From assembly GCF_900166585.1 (NCBI RefSeq), contig NZ_FVZC01000009.1, positions 1,116,001 through 1,180,000 of the forward strand: a DNA stretch of 64,000 nucleotides, read 5' to 3'. Numbering within the stretch: the first letter of the stretch is position 1; each line of letters begins with the position of its first letter. Below, one piece after another: positions 34,412 to 44,966 of the stretch. The translations under genes were made by a program, and so were the position numbers. Source of the stretch: Mesobacillus jeotgali. GTDB taxonomy: Bacteria > Bacillota > Bacilli > Bacillales > Cytobacillaceae. Under the pieces are notes generated by a model. That model did no database searches, was not told where the DNA came from, and saw only the letters and a program-made list of their open reading frames with translations.

Positions 34412-35586
34412 TTAACCAAAAGATAAAAGAAGCGTTGCAGGAATATAAGAACGAATTAACAAGTTTGCGCAGGAAGCTCCACAGCGAGCCGGAGCTTTCC
34501 TGGGAGGAATTTAAGACAACTGATTTTGTCTGTTCTTATCTTGAAGACCTCGGTATTTCGTATCGTCGTACTGAACCGACAGGTGTTATAGCGGAAATCA
34601 ACGGAGGAAAACCTGGCAAAACAGTTGCTCTAAGAGGAGATATGGACGCCCTTTCGGTAGAACAATTGAATAAGGATTTGCCATATGCGTCAAAAGAAGA
34701 TGGAAAGATGCATGCATGCGGACATGACGCCCATACGGCTATGCTGATGGTTGCAGCGAAAGCATTAAATAAGATTAAAGAAGATTTACCAGGAAAGGTC
34801 CGTCTTTTATTTCAGCCTGCGGAAGAAGTAGCTCAGGGTGCACGGGCTCTTGTAGAACAGGGGGCCGTTGAAGGAGTCGACAACGTTTTTGGGATTCATA
34901 TCTGGTCCCAAATGCCAACGCATAAGGTGAGCTGCACACCAGGGCCATCCTTCGCATCGGCTGATTTGTTCAAGGTGACCTTTAAGGGAAAAGGCGGACA
35001 TGGAGCCATGCCGCAAGCCTGCATTGATACAGCAATTGTAGCTTCATCATTTGTCATGAATGTGCAATCCGTAGTTTCTAGAACAATTGACCCGCAACAG
35101 GGAGCGGTTTTAACTATTGGAAAAATGGCAGTAGGTACACGTTTCAATGTCATTGCCGAGAATGCGGTGATTGAAGGAACAGTACGCTGTTTTGATCCAG
35201 CCGTGCGCGACCATATTGAAGAACAGCTTACCCACTATGCTGAAAATGTCGCTGCTATTTATGGAGCTACAGCAAAAGTGGAATACACACGCGGCACTCA
35301 GGCCGTCATTAATGATGAGGATAGTGCACTTTTAGTCCAGCAGGTGGCCGCAGAGGCATTTGGCGAGGGAGTTATTTATCATGAAAAACCAACTATGGGC
35401 GGTGAGGACTTCAGTTTCTATCTAGATGAGGTCCCAGGCAGCTTTGCGTTAGTAGGCAGTGGTAATGCTGACAAAGATACAGAATGGGCCCACCATCATG
35501 GCAAATTTAACATCGATGAAGATGCATTGTCTACTGGTGCGGAACTCTATGCTCAGTACGCATGGGCTTATTTGAACAGGAACTAA
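34408..35586 (+). CDS. M20D amidohydrolase (N-acyl-L-amino acid amidohydrolase)
   Basis: 392 residues. Ligands are seen at MHACGHDAHTAML (Cys, His, Asp), FQPAEEVAQGA (Glu pair), FGIHIWSQMP (His) and a late His in the WAHHHGKF segment. This is the HipO/AmaA/YhaA type that cleaves N-acyl groups from amino acids or their conjugates. The ATGA overlap with the carbamoylase-like gene shows translational coupling, and the permease lies first in the operon. A terminator follows. Confidence 0.88.
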   Translation: MINQKIKEALQEYKNELTSLRRKLHSEPELSWEEFKTTDFVCSYLEDLGISYRRTEPTGVIAEINGGKPGKTVALRGDMDALSVEQLNKDLPYASKEDGKMHACGHDAHTAMLMVAAKALNKIKEDLPGKVRLLFQPAEEVAQGARALVEQGAVEGVDNVFGIHIWSQMPTHKVSCTPGPSFASADLFKVTFKGKGGHGAMPQACIDTAIVASSFVMNVQSVVSRTIDPQQGAVLTIGKMAVGTRFNVIAENAVIEGTVRCFDPAVRDHIEEQLTHYAENVAAIYGATAKVEYTRGTQAVINDEDSALLVQQVAAEAFGEGVIYHEKPTMGGEDFSFYLDEVPGSFALVGSGNADKDTEWAHHHGKFNIDEDALSTGAELYAQYAWAYLNRN

Positions 35587-35590
35587 TGAA

Positions 35591-35621
35591 AGTGGAGAAC
35601 CTTATGGGCTCTCCACTTTTT
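35591..35621 (+). terminator. Terminator of the permease/M20 operon
   Basis: AGTGGAGA / TCTCCACT stem, then TTTTTATT. It may work in both directions because a minus-strand gene converges here. Confidence 0.8.
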
Positions 35622-35622
35622 A

Positions 35623-35841
35623 TTACCTTTTTTTCTTTTTACCAGGATCGGCGGCCGGTACTTGCTTGGTTTTTGATTCCAGGGTCAGCTCCACATGGTA
35701 GGTTTTTTCATCAATAGCGGACACCCTGACAACCTTTCCTTTGCGCCCCTTGATTTTCAGATCCTCCCCAACCGAAGGAACCTGCTGGCGAAGCTGATTC
35801 AATAACTCCGTTCTATTTTCAAAAAAGTGAACAACAAACAT
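35623..35841 (-). CDS. Uncharacterised 72-residue basic protein
   Basis: Begins MFVVHFFENRTELLNQLRQQ and ends in a Lys/Arg-rich tail; the middle (IKGRKGKVVRVSAID) looks like a small beta-barrel fold. Codon use is consistent with a gene. No family recognised. Confidence 0.55.
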   Translation of the reverse strand: MFVVHFFENRTELLNQLRQQVPSVGEDLKIKGRKGKVVRVSAIDEKTYHVELTLESKTKQVPAADPGKKKKR

Positions 35842-36001
35842 AGCAAATCACCCATTTTCCTATAGTATTCTAATTCCTATCACTAAGATATTGAGGGGAT
35901 ACTAGGTTTAGAACTCACTGGTAGAAGGAAATTTAGTAGGATTGATTTATACGGCTGAAGGGAAGAATTTGTAGTGTGGTAAAGAATGTAGTTTTGACTT
36001 T

Positions 36002-36660
36002 GGACAGGTTTGGGGGTTGGAAGCTAGAACCTGTTGGAAGTCAGGGCATCTTTGGACAGGTTTTGGACTTGGGTGCAAGAAGCTGTCAGAAGTCAGGGCA
36101 TCTTTGGACAGGTTTGGGGTTTGGAAACCAGAAGCTGTCAGAAGTCGTGGTATCTTTGGACAGGTTTGGAGTTTGGAAACCAAAAGCTGTCAGAAGTCGT
36201 GGTATCTTTGGACAGGTTTGAGGTTGGGATGCAAGAAGCTGTCAGAAGTAAGGGTATCTTTGGACAGGTTTGGAGATTGGAAGCTAGAAGCTGTCAGAAG
36301 TCAGGTTATCTTTGGACAGGTTTTGGGGTTGGAAGCTAAAAGCTGTCCGAAGTTGGGAGCACTTTAGACAGGTTTGAGGTTGGGATGCAAGAAGCTGTCA
36401 GAAGTCGTGGTATCTTTGGACAGGTTTGGGGGTTGGAAGCTAAAAGCTGTCCGAAGTTGGGAGCACTTTAGACAGGTTGGAGGTGGTATGCAAGAAGCTG
36501 TCAGAAGCTAGGGTGTTTTTGGACAGGTTTGGGCCAAGCAAGCCTAAAGCTGTCAAGAAAAAATCAAACTAGGGACAGGTTCTGAGCAAGCTAGCCAAAA
36601 GCTGTCAAGAAAATCCAGTACTCTGACTGGTTCGGGCCAACCAAGGCCCTGCCAGTTCGT
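36002..36660 (+). repeat. Tandem array of 13 hairpin-forming units, 52-bp period
   Basis: GGACAGG or its variants recur at 36002, 36054, 36106, 36158, 36210, 36262, 36314, 36366, 36418, 36470, 36521, 36573 and 36624, that is every 52 (twice 51) bp. Each unit reads GGACAGGTTTGG, a variable stretch, AAGCTGTCAGAAG and, in most, ATCTTT; GACAG and CTGTC can pair. The last unit reads GACTGG with CCAGTT, a paired change, and adds an inner GGGCC / GGCCC stem. Since 52 is not a multiple of 3, the long frames through it are not proteins. It fills the gap before the GH1 gene. Confidence 0.9.
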
Positions 36661-36694
36661 AAATATTCAGTAAGCATACCTAAATGCTTCCTAA

Positions 36695-38149
<1,455 letters not shown>

Positions 38150-38159
38150 CTTGCTTCTA

Positions 38160-38187
38160 AGGGCTGATACAACACGTCAGCCTTTTT
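38160..38187 (+). terminator. Terminator of the GH1 gene
   Basis: GGCTGA / TCAGCC stem, 9-nt loop and TTTTT. Confidence 0.75.
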
Positions 38188-38273
38188 GTGTGAACAAACA
38201 AGCAATGAGTATAAAGGAAATAGAAGGATTCTGTCGAATAGTATTCTCTTATAAAAAATTAGGGGGAACACGG

Positions 38274-38825
38274 ATGTTTCTATACAAAATAGATGAACAA
38301 TTGTCTTTAAAGCAGCCCGAGCTGAACGATTCAGAGCGGATATTTGAGCTGACTGAAAATGCACGGGATTATATGAAAGAGTGGCTGCCTTGGCTTGATT
38401 TTACACAAACGGCTGATGATACTAGAGAGTTTATCAAGGGTACGATGAAAGGTTATGCAGAGAACAGGAGCATGACAACAGTGATTTTATATAAAGGGGA
38501 AATTGTCGGCACTGCAGGGTTTAACAGTATTAATTGGTCAAATAAAACAGCTTATATCGGCTACTGGCTGGGGTATGAATACCAGGGTAATGGGATTATG
38601 ACAAGAGTTGCCAGGGCATTGACTGATTATGCTTTTAATCATCTGAAATTAAATAAGGTTGAAATTCGTGCAGCAAAGGGGAATAGAAAGAGCAGGAGCA
38701 TTCCTGAAAGAATAGGCTTTGTGGAAGAAGGCACGATCAGGCAAGCGGAATGGCTATACGACCATTATGTCGACCATGTAGTTTATGGAGTTTTAGCAGA
38801 AGAGTGGGAATCATCATCTATATAG
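38274..38825 (+). CDS. GNAT N-acetyltransferase (RimJ/RimL type)
   Basis: 183 residues. The GNAT core is clear: GEIVGTAGFNSINWSNK (strands 2-4), then AYIGYWLGYEYQGNGIMT with the acetyl-CoA P-loop, and NHLKLNKVEIRAAKGNRKSR. The pattern matches ribosomal-protein-serine acetyltransferases of the RimL kind. Upstream in-frame starts (to 38133) run through a terminator; ATG 38274 has AGGGGG, so it is chosen. A P-loop kinase gene follows 23 bp later. Confidence 0.85.
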   Translation: MFLYKIDEQLSLKQPELNDSERIFELTENARDYMKEWLPWLDFTQTADDTREFIKGTMKGYAENRSMTTVILYKGEIVGTAGFNSINWSNKTAYIGYWLGYEYQGNGIMTRVARALTDYAFNHLKLNKVEIRAAKGNRKSRSIPERIGFVEEGTIRQAEWLYDHYVDHVVYGVLAEEWESSSI

Positions 38826-38848
38826 TATTTAAATTCATGGAGGCAAAA

Positions 38849-39490
38849 ATGAAAAATCTGTTACATAATCTTGTAAAACATATAAATAGTCAGGATCAAA
38901 AAGTCATCATCGGCATTTCGGGTCATGGTGCATCTGGAAAGACCACTTTTGCTGAAAACCTATTGAAGCTGCTGGGTGATAGTAAGGTGAATTATATCAA
39001 TACTGATCCTTATATCATTGGGTCAAATATCCGGAAGTACACGATGATCGACTATCAATATCGTGGAGAATTACACCGGGATAAAATGACAGCATGCCAT
39101 CCTGCAGCGCATCATACAACCGCACTCGAGCGAGATATAAAAATGCTTAGAGATGGCCTCAATTTTTATAGTATTGATACATCATACAGCAGGAGCAGGT
39201 TAATGACTTCAAAAGAGATCAATATAGTAGAAGGCATGAGTGTAGCTTTTACTGACCCTTCAATTTATAACTTGAAAATCTACTTATATACAGATGGAGA
39301 AACTGAATTCTTGCGGAGAAGCATTCGTGATGTTACTGAGAGAGGAACAGAAATTGAGTATCTAAGGCAAAGCCATGAAGAGCGCAGAATTCAATATGAA
39401 TTATTTATGCATCCATATCATCGGAATTTTGATATCATAATAAAAAATTCTAATGATACGTTTATCATTGAAGAACAGAATATCTATTAA
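38849..39490 (+). CDS. Uridine kinase-like P-loop protein
   Basis: 213 residues. Walker A GISGHGASGKTTF lies at residues 21-33, followed by NTDPYIIG, where uridine kinases and phosphoribulokinases have the catalytic Asp. The segment FLRRSIRDVTERG holds the Arg-rich lid seen in uridine kinase-like proteins. The substrate may be a nucleoside, pantothenate or another small molecule. GGAGG precedes ATG 38849; the frame upstream overlaps the GNAT gene and is not used. Confidence 0.75.
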   Translation: MKNLLHNLVKHINSQDQKVIIGISGHGASGKTTFAENLLKLLGDSKVNYINTDPYIIGSNIRKYTMIDYQYRGELHRDKMTACHPAAHHTTALERDIKMLRDGLNFYSIDTSYSRSRLMTSKEINIVEGMSVAFTDPSIYNLKIYLYTDGETEFLRRSIRDVTERGTEIEYLRQSHEERRIQYELFMHPYHRNFDIIIKNSNDTFIIEEQNIY

Positions 39491-39493
39491 TCA

Positions 39494-39526
39494 CACAAGC
39501 TCAGGCGTTTTCTCCTGAGCTCGTGT
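39494..39526. terminator. Hairpin between convergent genes
   Basis: CACAAGCTCAGG / CCTGAGCTCGTG, a long stem with one mismatch and an 8-nt loop. No T tract on either side. Confidence 0.45.
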
Positions 39527-39538
39527 CCATTTAAGCAG

Positions 39539-40321
39539 CTATAGCAGTGATTCAGCGCCATCGATGTACACTTCTGTCCCTGTTATGTGGGAAGACAAAT
39601 CTGAAGCGAGGAAGTAAACGAGATCAGCAACTTGTTCGGGTTTTCCTGCATGCTCCTCCAGGGGCTGGTTGCCCTCAGGGTATTCAACCGGGATTTTGAT
39701 TTTCTCCAGGTCTTCTTCCTGAGGAAAGGTGTTTTTGCCGATATTGGTTTCGATGGCTCCCGGGCAAATGATATTGACTCTGATTTTAAATTGTGCCAGC
39801 TCCAGCGCTGCCATTTTTCCAAAGCCGGTTTGGCCTATTTTTGAGGTACTATATGCAGACATCCCAAAATTTTTGTAGATTCTGTTCCCATTAATCGAGC
39901 TTGTTATGATGACGCTGCCGCCATCCTTCTTCATATAGGGGATGGCATATTTAACGGTGAGAAAGGTTCCCTTGAGGTTGGTATGGATCGTTTCATCCCA
40001 ATCCTCCGGAGCCAGATCTTCAATAGGAGCAATAACGCCATTAATTCCAGCATTGGCAAATACAATGTCTACTTTCCCCCAGGCATCGGCAACCTTTTTA
40101 AAGCTCTGTTCCACTTCTTGTGGTTTTGCAATGTCACACTCAAGGATCATGGCTGTTCCATTCTCGTTTTCAATCGACTCCTTTACACTCCTGGCATTTT
40201 CTTCCTTAATATCTAGTAAAGCAATCTTTGCACCTTCGCGGCCTAATTTTATTGCGGCTGCTCTGCCGATGCCAGAGCTTGCACCAGTTATAAAAGCAAC
40301 TTTACCGTCTAATTGTCCCAT
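39539..40321 (-). CDS. SDR family oxidoreductase
   Basis: 260 residues. GASSGIG at 12-18, NAGING near 91, Ser in TSSINGN near 145 and the YSTSK pair near 159/163 form a complete classical SDR. LLDIKEE after beta-2 favours NAD. It is not close in sequence to the SDR at 3126. The frame extends to 40369, but GGAGG stands before ATG 40321. It is monocistronic. Confidence 0.87.
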   Translation of the reverse strand: MGQLDGKVAFITGASSGIGRAAAIKLGREGAKIALLDIKEENARSVKESIENENGTAMILECDIAKPQEVEQSFKKVADAWGKVDIVFANAGINGVIAPIEDLAPEDWDETIHTNLKGTFLTVKYAIPYMKKDGGSVIITSSINGNRIYKNFGMSAYSTSKIGQTGFGKMAALELAQFKIRVNIICPGAIETNIGKNTFPQEEDLEKIKIPVEYPEGNQPLEEHAGKPEQVADLVYFLASDLSSHITGTEVYIDGAESLL

Positions 40322-40437
40322 ACAATCTTCCTCCTTCACCATTGTAGTGAGTATTTTAACTTTGCCCAATTTGGTGGAAAATAAAACAATGCATACTAGG
40401 AAAATGACAATCTATTAAACTTTTACCAAACTAATAG

Positions 40438-40466
40438 AAAATCCCCAGGTTATTGGGGGTTTTTTT
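40438..40466 (+). terminator. Orphan terminator-like hairpin
   Basis: AAAATCCCC / GGGGGTTTT with an 8-nt loop and seven T; no plus-strand gene ends nearby. Confidence 0.6.
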
Positions 40467-40677
40467 CAATTCACAAAATGCAATAACCTTATAGTTTATT
40501 GCAAGTGAAGGGAGTCTATAAAATAAACAAGCGGTAAAAATTCTTTTGGACAACTAGAGTGGCATAATCAATAATTATATTATGTTAACAACAAAGCTAA
40601 ATTTCATACCAAAGTTACAAGTAAAAAGAGTAAGGGCAGATATTTGATTTGTCTGGACCCGCAATAAAATTTTCAGT

Positions 40678-40708
40678 AGCACATCCTGATAAGTGGATGT
40701 GCTTTTTA
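40678..40708 (+). terminator. Second orphan terminator
   Basis: Perfect 9-bp stem AGCACATCC with complement, 8-nt loop, TTTTT. Confidence 0.7.
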
Positions 40709-40806
40709 TCTTACTCTTACTTCTTTTCAGGAACAAAGGTCTTACCATGGCCGGAATACGTTCACATTACTGGAGGCTTCTGAAGTTGTCACTGCTTTAC
40801 TAAAAT

Positions 40807-41025
40807 TCACGGCATTAGAAATATATCATGATACGGCGGGCTGTCGAGTCTCGACTGTTTCAAATATCCCTCCTGAACAAGCTCCTCAAGTCCTTTTTGA
40901 ACTTCTTCAGGCTTTACTCCAAAAATATCAGCAACCTTCACTGTTGAGATTGTCATGTGTTTTGGTCTTTTTGTAGATGACTGGATCATTGACTGTACAC
41001 GGTGTAGCAATTGATTTTTATCCAT
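40807..41025 (-). CDS. Small winged-helix DNA-binding-like protein
   Basis: 72 residues. The middle (ISTVKVADIFGVKPEEVQKG) is a helix-turn-helix and the end (LEELVQEGYLKQSRLDSPPY) resembles a wing. It lies divergent from the formate transporter gene with about 100 bp between, so it is a candidate local regulator. The frame upstream to 41124 overlaps the transporter start; ATG 41025 has GAGGAG. Confidence 0.6.
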   Translation of the reverse strand: MDKNQLLHRVQSMIQSSTKRPKHMTISTVKVADIFGVKPEEVQKGLEELVQEGYLKQSRLDSPPYHDIFLMP

Positions 41026-41122
41026 GAATCTTACTCCTCTTTTTAAAATTACTGCCATGTAGCTAATAATTTTCCCAGTAATGTAAATATTATTTAGGGA
41101 AATTAAAGGAGCTGAATCATCC

Positions 41123-41992
41123 ATGGCATATCATCCGCCAAACAAAATTGCTCAGTTGACAGCTGAACATGGACAGAAGAAAGCAAATCTCCCTTTTTCA
41201 AGTGTATTGGTGCTGGGATTTCTGGGCGGAGCTTTCATTTCCCTTGGCTATTTGCTGGATATCCGAGTCATCGCCAGTCTTCCTGAAGAATGGGGAACGT
41301 TTAGCTCATTGATCGGTGCAGCAGTATTTCCCGTAGGACTCATTTTAATTGTCATTGCCGGCGGAGAACTGCTGACCGGAAATATGATGGCCGTATCGAT
41401 GGCCTTTTTGTCAAAAAGGATATCCCTTGGAAGGCTAATAAAAAATTGGTTTTGGATAACGTTATTTAACTTTGTAGGAGCCTTGTTTGTCGCCTATTTT
41501 TTCGGTCAGGTCGCAGAATTGACCTCAACTGGACCCTATCTTGACAAAACGGTTGCGATTGCAGGAGCGAAGCTGGAGCACGGTTTCATTTCCTCCCTGG
41601 TATCAGCAATTGGGTGCAATTGGCTTGTAGGCCTGGCTGTCTGGCTTGCATATGGAGCTGAGGATATTGGCGGGAAGATCCTGGCGATATGGTTTCCAAT
41701 CATGGCATTTGTCGCCATTGGTTTTCAGCACGTTGTTGCCAACATGTTCGTTATTCCCGCGGCTATATTTTCTGGTTATTATAGCTGGATTGATTTTATC
41801 AGGAACTTTGTTCCGGTATATATCGGCAATGCGATTGGAGGAGCTGTGTTTGTCTCCGTGTTTTACTGGATTGCATATCGCCAAACAATCGAAACTGGAA
41901 CCAGGAAAGAATCCAAGAGGAAACATAACCAGGCGGGAATTCAAAAACATAGATTTGCAAGAGTTGGATTAAGGAGGCATGGAAATGAGTGA
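41123..41992 (+). CDS. Formate/nitrite transporter family protein
   Basis: 289 residues with six helices and the FNT signatures: GGAFISLGYLLD in helix 1, GGELLTGNMM in helix 2, a conserved AIGCNWLVGLAVWLA loop-helix and FQHVVANMFVIP near helix 5. FNT channels move formate or nitrite; the formate dehydrogenase gene that overlaps its end makes formate the likely substrate. The arrangement is like yrhG-yrhE of Bacillus subtilis. AAAGGAG lies 11 nt before ATG. Confidence 0.88.
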   Translation: MAYHPPNKIAQLTAEHGQKKANLPFSSVLVLGFLGGAFISLGYLLDIRVIASLPEEWGTFSSLIGAAVFPVGLILIVIAGGELLTGNMMAVSMAFLSKRISLGRLIKNWFWITLFNFVGALFVAYFFGQVAELTSTGPYLDKTVAIAGAKLEHGFISSLVSAIGCNWLVGLAVWLAYGAEDIGGKILAIWFPIMAFVAIGFQHVVANMFVIPAAIFSGYYSWIDFIRNFVPVYIGNAIGGAVFVSVFYWIAYRQTIETGTRKESKRKHNQAGIQKHRFARVGLRRHGNE

Positions 41993-44966
41993 ATCTAAAT
42001 TTACCATCCAAATCAATGGTAAGGAATACAGTGCTGTTGAGGGACAGAAAATTTTAGAAGTAGCCAGAGCTGAGGACGTGTTTATACCTGGCGTCTGCTA
42101 CCATCCTGATTTGGGGACAATCCAGACATGTGATACATGTTATGTCATGGTAGATGGTCAATTAACACGGTCTTGTACGATGAAAGCTGAGCCCGGGATG
42201 GTGGTTGATACCATGTCAGATCAGGTGAAGACTGCGCAGTATGAGGCGATGTCAAGAATCTTAAAAAATCACGAATTGTATTGTACTGTTTGTGATAACA
42301 ACAATGGTAATTGTACAATCCATAATACTGTAGAAGATATGGGGCTTGCCCATCAAAAATATCCATTTCAAGCAAAACCCTACCCCCCGGATAATTCACA
42401 TCCTTTTTACCGTTACGAGCCCGATCAATGTATTCTTTGCGGTCGCTGTGTTGAGGCCTGCCAGGATTTACAGGTGAATGAAACCCTTACGATAGACTGG
42501 AGCCGCGAAGTTCCCCGGGTGATCTGGGATAATGATGTTCCGATAGACCAATCCTCTTGCGTATCGTGCGGACACTGTGTGAACGTTTGTCCGTGCAATG
42601 CGCTCATGGAAAAATCGATGCTCGGCAATGCTGGATTCCTGACAGGAATTGCGCCGAATATTCTGGCTCCAATGATTGATATGACAAAAGAAGTAGAACC
42701 AGGTTATCGAGAAATATTCGCAGTATCCGAAGTGGAAGCCGCAATGAGGAAGGCTAGAATAAAACGGACTAAAACGGTATGTACTTATTGCGGAGTCGGC
42801 TGCAGCTTTGAGGTCTGGACAAAGGACCGAGAAATATTGAAAATCCAGACGAAGACAGAGGCACCAGTAAACGGTATTTCCACTTGTGTAAAAGGGAAAT
42901 GGGGATGGGATTTTGTTAATAGTGAAGAGCGGTTGACAAAACCGCTGATCCGAAAGGGAGAAGAGTTTGTTGAGGCCACCTGGGAAGAAGCCCTGTCGCT
43001 TATTGCCGAAAAACTTTCCGGGATTAAAGAGGAGTATGGCCCAGATGCAATAGGATATATCGCATCGTCGAAATGCTCAAATGAAGAAAATTTCCTCTTC
43101 CAAAAGTTCGCTCGTGCGATTATGGGTACCAATAATGTTGATAATTGTTCCAGGTATTGTCAGTCGCCAGCCACGACTGGATTAATGCGGACAGTAGGGC
43201 TAGGCGGGGATTCTGGGACGATGGAGGATATCATGGCATCCGAGCTTGTAATCGTTGTCGGAGCTAATCCAGCCGAGTCACATCCAGTATTGGCAACGAG
43301 GATCAAACGTGCCCATAAGCTTCATGGACAGAAGCTCGTGGTAGTCGATTTAAGGGAGAATGAGCTGGCACAGCGTGCAGATTTATTCCTCCATCCTAAG
43401 CCTGGAACAGATATTATATTGCTTAATGCAATCGCTAAATACTTTTTTGACCAGGGGTGGGAGGATGCAAGCTTCCTCGCAGAACGAGTGAATGGCGTGA
43501 ATGAATTCCAGGCTTCGCTTGAAAAATATACACTCGAATATGCTATTGAAAAGACAGGCCTCACTATGGAACAGATATTGCAGCTTGCAGAAATGATTAA
43601 AGAGTCCAAATCAGTATGCATCCTGTGGGCAATGGGTGTTACTCAGCATATGGGTGCATCCGACACTAGTACCGCCATTTCGAATTTACTGCTTGTCACC
43701 GGAAACTACGGACGCACCGGGACAGGGGCCTACCCATTGCGAGGCCATAACAATGTTCAGGGTGCTTGTGATTTTGGAACATTGCCGCCATGGATGCCAG
43801 GTTATGAACCTGTCAACGATGAAGCGGTAAGGGCTAAGTATAAGGAAGCCTGGGGAGTAGACCTGCCTGAAAACCCTGGTTATGACAATCACCATATGGT
43901 TGAAGCGATCAATAAAGGTAAGATGAAGGCACTCTACCTTTTTGGCGAGGATATGGCAATTGTGGATGCCAACTCCAATTATGTGCATTCCACCTTTGAA
44001 AAACTTGATTTCTTTGTTGTCCAGGATATTTTCTTCAGTAAAACCGCGCAATTTGCAGATGTAATTTTACCTGCAGCACCAAGCCTTGAAAAGGATGGGA
44101 CTTTCACTAACACCGAAAGAAGAATCCAAAGATTTTATAAAGTATTGGAGCCGAGGGGAGATTCTAAGCCAGACTGGCTGATTTTTCAGGAACTTGCCAA
44201 TCGTCTTGGGGCCGATTGGAACTATCAGCATCCATCAGAAATCATGGACGAAGCGGCTAAGCTTGCGAACATTTTCGCAGGAGTCAGCTATGAACGGCTT
44301 GAGCAGTGGGAGTCACTTGTCTGGCCAGTAAAAGCCGATGGAACAGACACTCCTCTGTTATATAAAGATAAATTTGGCTTCCCGGATGGAAAGGCAAGAC
44401 TTGTTCCTGTTGAGTGGACAGTGCCATTTGATCCAGGCAATGAATTCGATTTGCATTTAAACAACGGGCGAATTTTGGAGCATTTCCATGAAGGCAATAT
44501 GACGCACAAAACCGAAGGGCTTGTCCACAAGGTTCCCGATGTATGGCTCGAGATCTCACCTCAACTAGCTTCCGAACGAAATCTTGAAGATGGGGCACTA
44601 GTCGGTTTAACCTCTCCCTATGGCCATGTAGAAGTCCGAGTAATTGTTACCGACAGGGTAAAGGGGCAAGAATTGTATTTACCAATGAATACTGCTGAGG
44701 ATACTGAGGCAGTAAACAGGCTTACAAGCAGCTATCACGATATTATTACCCATACTCCAGCATATAAGGAAATGGGAGTGAAGATGGAAATACTTGAAAC
44801 AACAGGAGAGCTGCCGCTTCCTAAGCATAACCATCGCTATGGAAACAGGATACCGCAAATTAGCGTGAAGGTAGAGGAAAAATGGCAGCGTTCTGACTAT
44901 ATACCAATTTCCGAAATAGATGAATTAAAGGAGGGATATTATGGCGAAAGCGATCAGGCAAATTAA
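41985..44966 (+). CDS. fdhF: Formate dehydrogenase alpha subunit (Mo/W-bisPGD), Cys form
   Basis: 993 residues. Residues 1-80 are a [2Fe-2S] ferredoxin domain (CYHPDLG, TCDTCYV); a His/Cys 4Fe-4S segment follows (CTVCDNNNGNC). Two ferredoxin clusters come next (CILCGRCVEAC and CVSCGHCVNVCPC), then the molybdopterin domain with its own cluster (CTYCGVGC). The catalytic position is Cys, about residue 392 (NCSRYCQSP), where the E. coli enzyme has selenocysteine. The C-terminal domain binds the second guanine dinucleotide. ATG 41979 touches the AAGGAGG site, so ATG 41985 is chosen; it overlaps the transporter gene, showing coupling. Confidence 0.93.
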   Translation: MSESKFTIQINGKEYSAVEGQKILEVARAEDVFIPGVCYHPDLGTIQTCDTCYVMVDGQLTRSCTMKAEPGMVVDTMSDQVKTAQYEAMSRILKNHELYCTVCDNNNGNCTIHNTVEDMGLAHQKYPFQAKPYPPDNSHPFYRYEPDQCILCGRCVEACQDLQVNETLTIDWSREVPRVIWDNDVPIDQSSCVSCGHCVNVCPCNALMEKSMLGNAGFLTGIAPNILAPMIDMTKEVEPGYREIFAVSEVEAAMRKARIKRTKTVCTYCGVGCSFEVWTKDREILKIQTKTEAPVNGISTCVKGKWGWDFVNSEERLTKPLIRKGEEFVEATWEEALSLIAEKLSGIKEEYGPDAIGYIASSKCSNEENFLFQKFARAIMGTNNVDNCSRYCQSPATTGLMRTVGLGGDSGTMEDIMASELVIVVGANPAESHPVLATRIKRAHKLHGQKLVVVDLRENELAQRADLFLHPKPGTDIILLNAIAKYFFDQGWEDASFLAERVNGVNEFQASLEKYTLEYAIEKTGLTMEQILQLAEMIKESKSVCILWAMGVTQHMGASDTSTAISNLLLVTGNYGRTGTGAYPLRGHNNVQGACDFGTLPPWMPGYEPVNDEAVRAKYKEAWGVDLPENPGYDNHHMVEAINKGKMKALYLFGEDMAIVDANSNYVHSTFEKLDFFVVQDIFFSKTAQFADVILPAAPSLEKDGTFTNTERRIQRFYKVLEPRGDSKPDWLIFQELANRLGADWNYQHPSEIMDEAAKLANIFAGVSYERLEQWESLVWPVKADGTDTPLLYKDKFGFPDGKARLVPVEWTVPFDPGNEFDLHLNNGRILEHFHEGNMTHKTEGLVHKVPDVWLEISPQLASERNLEDGALVGLTSPYGHVEVRVIVTDRVKGQELYLPMNTAEDTEAVNRLTSSYHDIITHTPAYKEMGVKMEILETTGELPLPKHNHRYGNRIPQISVKVEEKWQRSDYIPISEIDELKEGYYGESDQAN

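Larger units (their letters stand above)
40322..40806. other. Gap with two terminator-like hairpins and no gene
   Basis: No convincing ORF. A plus-strand hairpin with seven T lies at 40438-40466 (AAAATCCCC / GGGGGTTTT) and another at 40678-40708 (AGCACATCC / GGATGTGCT, then TTTTT). The 210 bp between them could hold a small RNA. Confidence 0.4.

Noticed and set aside
36002..36660. CRISPR array or repeat protein
   Set aside because: The repeats are contiguous and imperfect, without unique spacers or cas genes; a 52-bp period rotates the reading frame, so the three overlapping frames are artefacts.
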